Positions 11,165 through 19,450 of a stretch of 64,000 nucleotides of DNA are shown piece by piece. The notes beneath the pieces were generated by a model. That model saw only the letters and a list, made by a program, of their open reading frames with translations, was not told the DNA's origin and did no database searches. The stretch lies in the NCBI RefSeq assembly GCF_026191185.1, contig NZ_JAPHOV010000001.1, positions 925,001-989,000 on the forward strand, in the 5' to 3' direction. The position numbers were made by a program, and so were the translations under genes. The stretch is from Legionella sp. PATHC032. Its GTDB lineage: Bacteria > Pseudomonadota > Gammaproteobacteria > Legionellales > Legionellaceae. Each line of letters begins with the position of its first letter. The stretch's first letter is position 1.

Positions 11165-11500
11165 ATGAGCAGGCAAAATTTAGAGGAAATAATACAAACA
11201 GGGATAGCTGATACAGAGCTTAGCACAGAAATTAGCACAGCTATTAAACGACCAAGAAAGTATAAGGTTTTATTGCTCAATGATGACTATACGCCAATGG
11301 ATTTTGTGGTAGAGGTACTGAAGCACTTTTTTCATTTAAATGAGGAGATTGCGATTCAGGTGATGTTACAGGTTCATTTTCAAGGGAAGGGGGTTTGTGG
11401 AGTGTTTACAAGAGACATAGCAGAAACAAAAGTCGCCCTGGTAAATGAATACGCCAGAATGAATCAACATCCATTATTATCTAGTATGGAACCGGAGTAA
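11165..11500 (+). CDS. clpS: ATP-dependent Clp protease adaptor ClpS
   Basis: Adaptor that binds the ClpA N-domain and delivers N-end-rule substrates to ClpAP. The 111-residue protein has the conserved core [20 protein letters not shown] with the Asn-Asp-Asp-Tyr substrate pocket, and the later [20 protein letters not shown] choose the ATG at 11165, preceded by AGAGG at 9 bases; an upstream in-frame GTG at 11126 would add 13 residues. It lies 31 bases before clpA, the usual clpS-clpA arrangement. Confidence 0.96.
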   Translation: MSRQNLEEIIQTGIADTELSTEISTAIKRPRKYKVLLLNDDYTPMDFVVEVLKHFFHLNEEIAIQVMLQVHFQGKGVCGVFTRDIAETKVALVNEYARMNQHPLLSSMEPE

Positions 11501-11531
11501 ACTGGTGGTGGGTTGGTAAGGAGCAATGACA

Positions 11532-13799
11532 ATGTTAAATAAAGAACTAGAATTCACCTTGAATCTAGCTTTCAAGGAAGCAAAAGAAAAGCGTCATGAA
11601 TTCATGACTGTTGAACATTTGCTGTTGTCTTTGCTTGATAATCCAGCAGCAGGAAATGTATTGCAGGCTTGTGATGCTAACATCGAGGCATTACGTCGTG
11701 ATTTAATCGAATTTATTGATGAAACAACTCCAAGAATACCTGAAGATGAACTGGACAGGGAAACTCAACCAACATTAGGTTTTCAAAGGGTTTTACAGCG
11801 TGCAGTATTTCATGTGCAATCAGCAGGTAAAACTGAAGTTACTGGAGCTAATGTATTAGCCGCGATTTTTAGTGAGCAAGAAAGTCAGGCTGTGTATTTT
11901 TTACGACGTGAAAATATTACTCGTCTTGATGTTATTAATTATATTTCTCACGGAGTGTCAAAATATCAAAACAATGATATGCATGAAAACATGAATTCAT
12001 CTATGGATGAAGACATGATGACCCCTGAGGGTAATGAATCTCCACTCGATAGTTATTGTACCAATCTGAATAGACGTGCAAAACAGGGCAAGATAGATCC
12101 GTTGATAGGGCGCCATGAAGAGATACAAAGAACTATTCAAGTGCTTTGCAGACGACGTAAAAATAATCCTTTATTAGTTGGCGAGGCAGGTGTAGGTAAA
12201 ACGGCTATCGCAGAAGGTTTGGCTAGACGCATAGTGGATGGTGAAATTCCAGACTCCATAAGAGGTTGCGTAGTCTACTCCCTTGATTTGGGCGCGTTAT
12301 TGGCAGGAACGAAATACAGAGGGGATTTTGAAAAACGATTGAAGGCTGTTCTGAAACAGTTAGGTCAGCAAGAGGGAGCTATTTTATTCATAGATGAAAT
12401 TCATACCATTATTGGTGCAGGTGCTGCATCTGGTGGAGTAATGGATGCTTCCAACCTGATTAAACCATTATTGGCAAATGGTGAATTGAAATGTATTGGC
12501 TCAACTACTTATCAGGAATATCGTGGAATATTTGAAAAAGACAGAGCCTTGGCAAGACGATTCCAAAAAATTGATATTTCAGAACCAACAATAGATGAAA
12601 CTTTTGAAATATTAAAAGGATTAAAAGGCAAATTGGAAGCTCACCATGGAGTAAAATTTTCAATTCCTTCATTAAAAGCAGCAGCAGAATTGTCTGCAAA
12701 ATACATCAATGATCGGTTTTTGCCTGACAAAGCGATTGATGTGGTGGATGAAGCAGGCGCATATCAGAATTTATTGACGGCAAATAAACGTAAAAAAATT
12801 ATTAGTGTGACTGAAATAGAGAGCGTTGTCGCAAAAATTGCTCGTATCCCAATTAAAAAGGTATCTGCACGCGATAAAGATACACTGCGTAACTTGGAAC
12901 GTGATTTAAAATTATTAGTATATGGGCAAGACCAGGCAATTACTGCACTGGCTTCAGCAATCAAATTAGGTAGATCCGGACTTAGAGAACCTCAGAAGCC
13001 AGTAGGTTGTTTCTTGTTTGCCGGACCAACTGGTGTAGGAAAGACAGAGGTAACAAGGCAGCTGGCTAATGTGTTAGGTATAGAATTGTTGCGTTTTGAT
13101 ATGTCAGAGTACATGGAAAAACACACTGTTTCACGTTTGATTGGAGCACCTCCTGGCTATGTAGGGTACGATCAAGGTGGTTTATTGACCGAAGCCGTGA
13201 CTAAGAACCCGCATGCCGTTCTGTTACTTGATGAAATAGAAAAAGCACATCCCGATGTTTTTAATTTGTTGTTGCAGATAATGGATCATGGCACTTTAAC
13301 GGATACTAACGGTCGTCAAGCTGATTTCAGGCATATCATACTTGTAATGACCAGTAATGCAGGAGCAAGTGAAATTGTTCGTAACTCCATAGGCTTTTCA
13401 ACGCAAGACAATACCAATGACGGGTTGGAAGCAATTAAAAAGCAATTTAGCCCCGAGTTTAGAAACCGTTTGGATGCTATTATCAATTTTGCTCCGTTGG
13501 ATACACAGACTATAGGATTAGTCGTTGATAAATTCATTATGGAGTTAGATGAACAATTAAGTCACAAAGGTGTTACTTTTACAGTTGATAAATCAGCCAG
13601 GGAATGGTTGATGGAGCATGGTTATGATAAAGCCATGGGAGCAAGGCCTATGGCAAGATTGATTCAGGAAAACATCAAAAAGCCTCTTGCTGATGAACTG
13701 TTGTTTGGTAAATTAATGCATGGTGGTCATGTCACTTTGCGAGTGAAAGACGGTAAACTACATTTTGACAGTCATGATCATAGAGAAGGTGTTTGTTAA
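11532..13799 (+). CDS. clpA: ATP-dependent Clp protease ATPase subunit ClpA
   Basis: Hexameric double-AAA+ unfoldase that feeds substrates to ClpP. The 755-residue protein has the Clp N-domain (residues 1-140), AAA-1 with Walker [13 protein letters not shown]-2 with Walker [10 protein letters not shown] and Walker [12 protein letters not shown], and the ClpP-docking loop NSIGF. Start [11 protein letters not shown] matches E. coli ClpA. The ATG at 11532 has AAGGAG eight bases upstream, whereas the in-frame ATG at 11526 would leave only two bases. A double hairpin follows the stop. Confidence 0.98.
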   Translation: MLNKELEFTLNLAFKEAKEKRHEFMTVEHLLLSLLDNPAAGNVLQACDANIEALRRDLIEFIDETTPRIPEDELDRETQPTLGFQRVLQRAVFHVQSAGKTEVTGANVLAAIFSEQESQAVYFLRRENITRLDVINYISHGVSKYQNNDMHENMNSSMDEDMMTPEGNESPLDSYCTNLNRRAKQGKIDPLIGRHEEIQRTIQVLCRRRKNNPLLVGEAGVGKTAIAEGLARRIVDGEIPDSIRGCVVYSLDLGALLAGTKYRGDFEKRLKAVLKQLGQQEGAILFIDEIHTIIGAGAASGGVMDASNLIKPLLANGELKCIGSTTYQEYRGIFEKDRALARRFQKIDISEPTIDETFEILKGLKGKLEAHHGVKFSIPSLKAAAELSAKYINDRFLPDKAIDVVDEAGAYQNLLTANKRKKIISVTEIESVVAKIARIPIKKVSARDKDTLRNLERDLKLLVYGQDQAITALASAIKLGRSGLREPQKPVGCFLFAGPTGVGKTEVTRQLANVLGIELLRFDMSEYMEKHTVSRLIGAPPGYVGYDQGGLLTEAVTKNPHAVLLLDEIEKAHPDVFNLLLQIMDHGTLTDTNGRQADFRHIILVMTSNAGASEIVRNSIGFSTQDNTNDGLEAIKKQFSPEFRNRLDAIINFAPLDTQTIGLVVDKFIMELDEQLSHKGVTFTVDKSAREWLMEHGYDKAMGARPMARLIQENIKKPLADELLFGKLMHGGHVTLRVKDGKLHFDSHDHREGVC

Positions 13800-13818
13800 A
13801 CGAGAACCATCTTCCGTT

Positions 13819-13848
13819 CTGTACATGACAAATTTTTGTTATGTACAG
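13819..13848. terminator. Inverted repeat after clpA
   Basis: Fourteen-base arms, CTGTACATGACAAA and TTTGTTATGTACAG, with one mismatch and a 2-base centre, starting 20 bases after the clpA stop. A U-rich tract is lacking directly after it, but the second hairpin is adjacent. Confidence 0.55.
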
Positions 13849-13854
13849 ACAAAA

Positions 13855-13873
13855 ATCTCAATAATCGTGAGAT
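13855..13873. terminator. Small hairpin flanked by A and T tracts after clpA
   Basis: Arms ATCTCA and TGAGAT around a 7-base loop, preceded by a run of A and followed by AAAAATT. Read on the minus strand it has a U-tract on its 3' side, so it resembles a terminator for minus-strand transcription; with the preceding hairpin it probably forms the clpA end structure. Confidence 0.4.
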
Positions 13874-13968
13874 AAAAATTGTCATTAACAAGTTAATTGC
13901 ATAACAGGTAATCGTCATCACGGTTTCTTTTTGTTACCACTAAACGAATATTATTCCATTTTATCTTG

Positions 13969-13997
13969 TTACAATCTCGCTTAATTATCGATATAAT
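13969..13997 (+). promoter_or_regulatory. Candidate promoter of the glycosyltransferase operon
   Basis: A perfect -10 TATAAT at 13992-13997 lies 25 bases before the start codon at 14023. A weak -35 TTACAA at 13969-13974 sits at 17-base spacing. Confidence 0.45.
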
Positions 13998-14022
13998 ATT
14001 TATTTTGAATTGATATAGAGCC

Positions 14023-14802
14023 ATGCTATCCGTAATCATTATCACTAAAAATGAAGAAGCCAACATAAGGCGGTGCTTGGAGTCCGTTCATTTTGCAGAT
14101 GAAATCATTGTATTGGACTCTGGCAGCACAGATAATACATTAGCTATAGCCAGGGAGTATACGGATAAAGTATTTTCAACGGATTGGCAAGGCTATGGTA
14201 TCCAAAAGGACAGGGCTTTACGGAAGGCTAAAGGAGATTGGGTCTTAAATCTTGATGCTGATGAATCAGTCAGTCCAGAATTGCGTCAGGAAATATTACA
14301 AGCCATTTCATTGGATACAGCAGATGCATTTCGTATTCCTATACAAATGATTTTTTATAACCAAGTTTTAAAATATTCTGGAAGTCCTAAAAGGCATATA
14401 CGATTATTTAAAAGAGAGAATGCTTCTTACAGTAAAGACATCGTTCATGAAAAAGTATTGATTCCTGCCAATGCGAGGGTAGGAAAACTAAAAAAACCGA
14501 TATGGCATCATTCTTTTAGCGATGTACATCACGTACTTTACAAACTTAACAAATATTCTTCTTATAGTGCGAAAATCCGTATAGAATCCAATGAAAAAGT
14601 TGGATTAGTAAAAACTTTTTTTAGTGCCTTATGGATGTTTGTCAGATGCCTTTTTTTACAGAAGGGATTTTTAGACGGTAGGGCAGGTTTTTTGTTTGCG
14701 GTGTTTGGGGCGCAAGGCGCTTTTTATCGCGGAGTCAAACAAATATATAAAGACAAGGATATCAATAAATTACCCAGTGTAAATCACATAAAAGAGGAAT
14801 AA
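14023..14802 (+). CDS. Family 2 glycosyltransferase (WaaE/KdtX-like)
   Basis: GT-A fold transferase, probably adding a sugar to lipopolysaccharide core or a related glycan at the cytoplasmic face. Seen in the 259 residues: N-terminal MLSVIIITKNEEANI, nucleotide site VLDSGSTDNT and the metal-binding NLDADE at about residue 84, then HHSF near residue 165 as in the WaaE subgroup. A hydrophobic stretch near residues 195-215 may anchor it to the membrane. It is followed two bases later by an O-antigen ligase-like gene, which supports an LPS role. Donor and acceptor cannot be read from sequence. Confidence 0.85.
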   Translation: MLSVIIITKNEEANIRRCLESVHFADEIIVLDSGSTDNTLAIAREYTDKVFSTDWQGYGIQKDRALRKAKGDWVLNLDADESVSPELRQEILQAISLDTADAFRIPIQMIFYNQVLKYSGSPKRHIRLFKRENASYSKDIVHEKVLIPANARVGKLKKPIWHHSFSDVHHVLYKLNKYSSYSAKIRIESNEKVGLVKTFFSALWMFVRCLFLQKGFLDGRAGFLFAVFGAQGAFYRGVKQIYKDKDINKLPSVNHIKEE

Positions 14803-14804
14803 TC

Positions 14805-16055
14805 GTGCGATTAAACATAATGGAGACCAAGGGTATTTTATTAGCTCCTTTTTTCTTTATTTTATTTATGTTTTTTATTCCTATCAGTCCTACGATAAAG
14901 TCTATTTGTTTTATTTGCAGCTTAATTGCAGTACTGATTACTCCACAATACAGAAAACATATTTTTTATGCCTATAATACGTTTTGGGGACGCGCTGCTT
15001 TTTGTTTGTTTCTTTTTGTCGTTATTGCAAGCTTATGGAGCCCTGCTCCTTATTCAATGCAATGGATGGTCATTGGCAAATATTGTAAATTAATTTATCT
15101 CCCTATTTTAGCTACAGGTTTTATTAATCCTAAAGTAAGGACTTGGAGTATCAATAGCTATTTGGCTGCTATTTTTATTACTTGTGTTATTTCCATCTTA
15201 AAGGCTAAAAATATTATTGCATCAGAAGATCCTGGCGAGGTTTTCTATAATCATATCATTACCGGTTTTATGGTGGCATTGGCAGCCTATTTAACAGGAT
15301 TGCTGGCTTTTCAAAATTCGGGCTGGTTACGAGCTATTTATATTTTCATGATGCTGCTAACCAGTTATCAAGTGCTTTTTATAAATACTGGAAGAACTGG
15401 TTACTTAGTTTACTTTATTTTGATGTTATTGCTTTTGATACAAAAATTAAACTTCAAACAGGCTTTGGCAGGGATTATTCTCTTCAGTGGCATTATTGCC
15501 TTGGCGTATCACCATAGCCCTGTGATGCAAACCAGAATTTATGATTTAATTCAGGATATCAAATTATTAAAGCAACATAATAAAAATACATCGATAGGCT
15601 ATAGAATGCAGTTTCATCATTATGCCAAGCAATTGATGATGCAACATCCTTTTATTGGAATAGGTACAGGTGGATTTAAATACAGTTATTCACAAGACGT
15701 GCCTGTCCCCAGTTGGGGGAAAGAGCTGACGGACCCACACAGTCAGTACTGGATGACGCTAGCTGAACAGGGTTTAGTTGGCTTGGCGCTTTTAGTAATA
15801 TTTTTAGCGAGTTTGTTTATTACATCGTTTCAATTGACTAGCTCCCGACCTATTCTTTTAGGCGTTTTATTTTCTTTTTGTATCGGTTCCATTTCCGATA
15901 CTATTTTATGCTATTCAACAGCAGGTTATTTGTTGATAGTGATGAGTGCCTTATGTTTTGGAGAGTTAATTGAGAAGCGCAGAGTCAACGAGGTAGAAGA
16001 AGACCATCATGTTCCTTCATCAGCCCATACTACAACAGCTGTAACCCAGAGCTAA
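14805..16055 (+). CDS. O-antigen ligase/polymerase family membrane protein
   Basis: Polytopic inner-membrane protein of 416 residues with about ten helices and the Wzy_C/WaaL-type periplasmic region around residues 250-310, including IGIGTGGFKYSY and the downstream DPHSQYWMTLAEQGLVGL, whose His and nearby residues match the ligase signature. In the family it transfers undecaprenyl-linked polysaccharide to lipid A-core or polymerises repeat units. GTG at 14805 has AGAGGA upstream; an in-frame ATG at 14820 is an alternative. It forms a two-gene unit with the preceding glycosyltransferase. Confidence 0.82.
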   Translation: MRLNIMETKGILLAPFFFILFMFFIPISPTIKSICFICSLIAVLITPQYRKHIFYAYNTFWGRAAFCLFLFVVIASLWSPAPYSMQWMVIGKYCKLIYLPILATGFINPKVRTWSINSYLAAIFITCVISILKAKNIIASEDPGEVFYNHIITGFMVALAAYLTGLLAFQNSGWLRAIYIFMMLLTSYQVLFINTGRTGYLVYFILMLLLLIQKLNFKQALAGIILFSGIIALAYHHSPVMQTRIYDLIQDIKLLKQHNKNTSIGYRMQFHHYAKQLMMQHPFIGIGTGGFKYSYSQDVPVPSWGKELTDPHSQYWMTLAEQGLVGLALLVIFLASLFITSFQLTSSRPILLGVLFSFCIGSISDTILCYSTAGYLLIVMSALCFGELIEKRRVNEVEEDHHVPSSAHTTTAVTQS

Positions 16056-16391
16056 TCAATAAACAGAAATTTGCTCTACAGGTTTTTGTAATGAGCATTC
16101 TTCCGAAACATACCCATCATTACAAACCACAAGACCTGATGAATTTAATTGTGGGTAGACTCCGCCATGCCATAAACAACATCCCATAAGAAATTGTAAA
16201 TCCATTACAGCATGACGAGTGCAATAACAAGTTGAATAGAAACCATTATTGCAAACAAGACGGCCAGCAGAGGAGTCACAATAATTTATTCCTCCCATTT
16301 TACTGCAACAACCATCAACAGCAAATGCAGGAGATGCTGATAAAGCAAACACACTGGCTAGTAAAAATGCTTTTGGTTTCAATATCTTCAT
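16056..16391 (-). CDS. Cys-rich secreted protein with two CC-GG repeats
   Basis: A 111-residue exported protein. A clear signal peptide (residues 1-24, ending SPAFA) precedes two copies of one pattern: Cys-Cys, about four residues, Gly-Gly, then L-V-C-N-(N/D)-G-(F/Y), at about residues 28-55 and 71-99. Similar Cys-Cys-x-x-x-Gly-Gly modules occur in other small bacterial envelope proteins, but I know no function. The many cysteines probably form disulphides in the periplasm. I use the ATG at 16391, which starts at the signal peptide; an in-frame ATG at 16430 would prefix 13 residues. It ends exactly against the convergent ligase gene. Confidence 0.75.
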   Translation of the reverse strand: MKILKPKAFLLASVFALSASPAFAVDGCCSKMGGINYCDSSAGRLVCNNGFYSTCYCTRHAVMDLQFLMGCCLWHGGVYPQLNSSGLVVCNDGYVSEECSLQKPVEQISVY

Positions 16392-16460
16392 CGTGGTTCT
16401 CTGATTCGTTTTTATTTTTAAGAATAGCATAGAGTTGAATGGATTATTAGTGGAATATAA

Positions 16461-17060
16461 CTAAATGATTAACAATAATCGGGGATAGATTTCTAATAAA
16501 TAACTGGTGAGAAAACCTGATAATAGCCCAAACAAGTGACCTTGCCAGGATACGCCTTTTTCACCTGGAAAAATTCCCAGAAAAATACCCGCAAAATAAT
16601 ACAGGCTAAGCAAACCAAGAATAATAGTAGTCAAGGTACCGGTTTGGTAAATGTTATATACCAAAAATCCCCAATAGCCTGTAATTAAACCACTGGCGCC
16701 TATGTGTATACCGCGTTTAGCAAAACACCAAATCATTGTCCCGCTAAAAAAAGTTATCATTATTGTGACAATCAAATAATAGCGAACTCCATTAATGAGA
16801 ATAAAATTACTTAGAACCAGCAAGGGGATGGAGTTAAAAAATAAATGATTAAAATTAGCGTGAAGTAAAGGTGCCAATAGAATTCCCGGGAGACCCAAAA
16901 TATGTCTTGGGATAATGCCAAGAAGCAAAATTTTATTACTTATAAAATGACTAATAAAAAATATTGACCAGGGAATTAGTAGTATTACTCCCAAAACTTT
17001 CAGATTATTTTGTGTCTGAGTGACAATGACATTCAAACTGGTCGTTAATTCGTTAATCAT
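16461..17060 (-). CDS. Rhomboid-family intramembrane serine protease
   Basis: Six-helix membrane protein of 199 residues. Hallmarks: the oxyanion motif HLFFN (His72, Asn76), the nucleophile in GASG (Ser123) and the general-base His175 in WQGHLFG, so the catalytic dyad is complete. Rhomboids cleave single-pass membrane proteins within the bilayer. It overlaps the preceding M23 peptidase by 4 bases and is downstream of it on the minus strand, so xseA, the M23 gene and this gene probably form one operon. The substrate is unknown. Confidence 0.88.
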   Translation of the reverse strand: MINELTTSLNVIVTQTQNNLKVLGVILLIPWSIFFISHFISNKILLLGIIPRHILGLPGILLAPLLHANFNHLFFNSIPLLVLSNFILINGVRYYLIVTIMITFFSGTMIWCFAKRGIHIGASGLITGYWGFLVYNIYQTGTLTTIILGLLSLYYFAGIFLGIFPGEKGVSWQGHLFGLLSGFLTSYLLEIYPRLLLII

Positions 17061-17959
17061 GATTTTGCCGTTGCATCTTGTGTGGATTTGTTTGATTTTT
17101 TATCTGGTGTAATCGGAGTAACTGTGATTTTACGAAACGGCACAAAAAGTAAAGGCTCAACCAGAGTTTGGTTAACTACCATAGTCCAGTGAAGATGGGG
17201 GCCTGTTACTCTTCCTGTCATACCAACTAATCCAAGTTCTTGGCCTTGTTTGACGGATTCTCCTGTTTTAACGAGGATTTTGCTGAGATGAGCATAAACC
17301 GAGAATACCCCCATGCCATGATTAAGGATAACCGTATTGCCTGTGAAAAAATAATCACCAGTGTCTGCTACAACTCCTTGATTTACCGCATACACAGGTT
17401 TCCCCTGGTCAGCAGCTATGTCCAGTCCAGAATGTGGATCTCTTGGCTGTTTATTATAAACTCTTTTTAAACCAAACAAGCTGGTTATAGGTCCTCTCAG
17501 TGGCGCTGTGAATTGTTTCTCAAATGGATTGGCATTTGAATAATTAGCAAAAATTTGGGTTAACTTTTGGGTTTCTTTTTCAATCCGGATTAAATCTTCA
17601 GGCTGAGGATCAACTTTACTTATGTCTTTTATGTTTAAAAATTGGGTATTGTAAAATTTTTCACTAACATGGAAGGGGATAGACGCTTTGATGGGTTTTG
17701 TCACGTTGATGTATTGAACAGAGTTGGTATTTTTAAGAGGGATTGCAACAATTAATAACCATTGATGAGGTTGGGTACTAGGAAGAACCGGGATACGTTT
17801 CCCTTCGAAATAAGCTTCCGGCTTCTGATTTATATCGATAGGAATAATAGTGAGTCCGCCATTCACAGAATGGTTTTCTGGCAGAACCAGGGCATAGGAT
17901 AGCTTGACTGAATTCACCAATATAAATAGACAGGCTAATGAATATAATAGTTTCTTCAT
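17057..17959 (-). CDS. M23-family metallopeptidase (LytM-like)
   Basis: Periplasmic peptidoglycan endopeptidase or LytM-type regulator, 300 residues. It has an N-terminal signal peptide, a beta-rich N-domain and a C-terminal M23 domain with zinc ligands HSGLDIA (His and Asp), the later HGMGVFSVYAHLSKI and GPHLHWTMVVN. The full ligand set suggests catalytic activity rather than a degenerate EnvC/NlpD role. The ATG at 17959 is used; the in-frame TTG at 17971 would overlap xseA. It lies directly after xseA and is coupled to the rhomboid gene. Confidence 0.9.
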   Translation of the reverse strand: MKKLLYSLACLFILVNSVKLSYALVLPENHSVNGGLTIIPIDINQKPEAYFEGKRIPVLPSTQPHQWLLIVAIPLKNTNSVQYINVTKPIKASIPFHVSEKFYNTQFLNIKDISKVDPQPEDLIRIEKETQKLTQIFANYSNANPFEKQFTAPLRGPITSLFGLKRVYNKQPRDPHSGLDIAADQGKPVYAVNQGVVADTGDYFFTGNTVILNHGMGVFSVYAHLSKILVKTGESVKQGQELGLVGMTGRVTGPHLHWTMVVNQTLVEPLLFVPFRKITVTPITPDKKSNKSTQDATAKS

Positions 17960-17967
17960 GATTTTAA

Positions 17968-19299
17968 TCAATCCTTAATTTGGGTGACCTCACAAGCAAG
18001 ACTACCTTGTGCTAAACGGATATCAATCGTATCCCCAACTTGTGCTTGTTGGGTAGTAAAGAGTATTTTTTGGTTTTTGCTGACAATCGCATACCCTCTA
18101 TCTAGTGTAGCCAAGGGGCTTACAGCATGCAAAGTGGAGAGATTAGTGGACAGTTGATTTTTTAATTGATTTATTTTTATCCGGATCTCTTGGATTAATT
18201 GCATTATTAATTGCCGTAGTTGGGTTTTAGTGCGTTCAATTTGTGTTTTTGGATTGTTAGCTTGCAATTGTGTTAAAAAAAGGTTTAATTTGTTAGTTTT
18301 TAAGTTAATAAATTGATTCATAGCAGAGATTAACTGTCTCTCCAGATAATCCAATGTTTGCCAGTAAGTTGAGATGGTATGTCTGGGTGAGGCAATTTTA
18401 TCCATCAAATGATGAAGTTTTAATTGCAATTCTTTGAGTAGTCTGATGATGGCATCATGCAATCGAGAAATAGCCGTATCAAGAATATTGAATAATTCGA
18501 TGCGGTTTGGAGTAACAGCTGTAGCGGCAGCGGTAGGCGTTTCCGCACGATAATCCGCTACAAAATCAGCAATTGTGAAATCTGTTTCATGACCAATCCC
18601 AGAAACAACGGGAATTGTGCTGATTGCGATTTGTCGAGCAAGGGATTCATCGTTAAATGCCCACAAGTCTTCAATGCTGCCACCACCACGTGCCAGGATG
18701 AGAACTTGGCATCGTTTATGGGTATTAGCCAGTTTTAAGGCCTTGATAAGTTGTTGAGAGGCTGTTTGCCCCTGAACTTCACTTGGATAAATAATAATTT
18801 TGGCTATTGGAAATCGACGAGTCAGAGTCGAGAGAATATCCTGGATAGCCGCTCCAGTGGGTGACGTAATGACTCCAATTGTCTCAGGTATTCTGGGCAG
18901 TGGTTTTTTTCTTTCAGGATTGAATAAGCCTTCGCTTGCCAGTTTGATTTTTAACTCTTCAAATCGTTGGTAGAGTACTCCTATTCCTGCCTCAACTATT
19001 TCTTCAACAATCAGCTGATATTCTCCTCGGGCTTCATAAAGACTTAATTTACCGCTGGCAACAATTTGTTGACCATCATTAAAATTTCTAAGCACAGAAC
19101 CGGAATGTCGATTTTTAAAAAAGGCACAACGAATTTGCGCTGTACTGTCTTTCAAGGTGAAATAGCAGTGTCCTGAAGAGGGTTTGCTTAAGTTAGAAAT
19201 TTCACCTTCGACATGCACAAGACCTATTTCATTCTCGAGAAAACCTTTCACTTGTCTATTCAGTTGACTCACTGTCAGTATTGGCAATTGACTACTCAT
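17968..19299 (-). CDS. xseA: Exodeoxyribonuclease VII large subunit
   Basis: Catalytic subunit of exonuclease VII, which degrades single-stranded DNA bidirectionally. The 443-residue protein has the N-terminal OB-fold (GHCYFTLKDSTAQIRCAFF), the central nuclease region with GVITSPTGAAIQDIL, ARGGGSIEDLWAFNDE and PVVSGIGHETDFTIADFVAD, and a long Leu/Gln-rich coiled coil (about residues 265-390) typical of the XseB-binding part. xseB is not in the window. The gene is divergent from lapE across a 151-base gap. Confidence 0.97.
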   Translation of the reverse strand: MSSQLPILTVSQLNRQVKGFLENEIGLVHVEGEISNLSKPSSGHCYFTLKDSTAQIRCAFFKNRHSGSVLRNFNDGQQIVASGKLSLYEARGEYQLIVEEIVEAGIGVLYQRFEELKIKLASEGLFNPERKKPLPRIPETIGVITSPTGAAIQDILSTLTRRFPIAKIIIYPSEVQGQTASQQLIKALKLANTHKRCQVLILARGGGSIEDLWAFNDESLARQIAISTIPVVSGIGHETDFTIADFVADYRAETPTAAATAVTPNRIELFNILDTAISRLHDAIIRLLKELQLKLHHLMDKIASPRHTISTYWQTLDYLERQLISAMNQFINLKTNKLNLFLTQLQANNPKTQIERTKTQLRQLIMQLIQEIRIKINQLKNQLSTNLSTLHAVSPLATLDRGYAIVSKNQKILFTTQQAQVGDTIDIRLAQGSLACEVTQIKD

Positions 19300-19450
19300 G
19301 GTGACAAAAATCCCATCAAATAAAAAAGCTTATTAACATCAATAACTTATTAAAAGAAACAAAATTATATTGTAGTAAGATGTTATTTCATTTAAGGTTA
19401 TACGTTACTATATAGATAATTAACAAAATAACAACAATAAGGAATGAGGA

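Noticed and set aside
14805-16055. Considered as a horizontally acquired O-antigen island with the preceding glycosyltransferase
   Set aside because: Only two genes, with composition like the neighbours and no flanking repeats or integrase.
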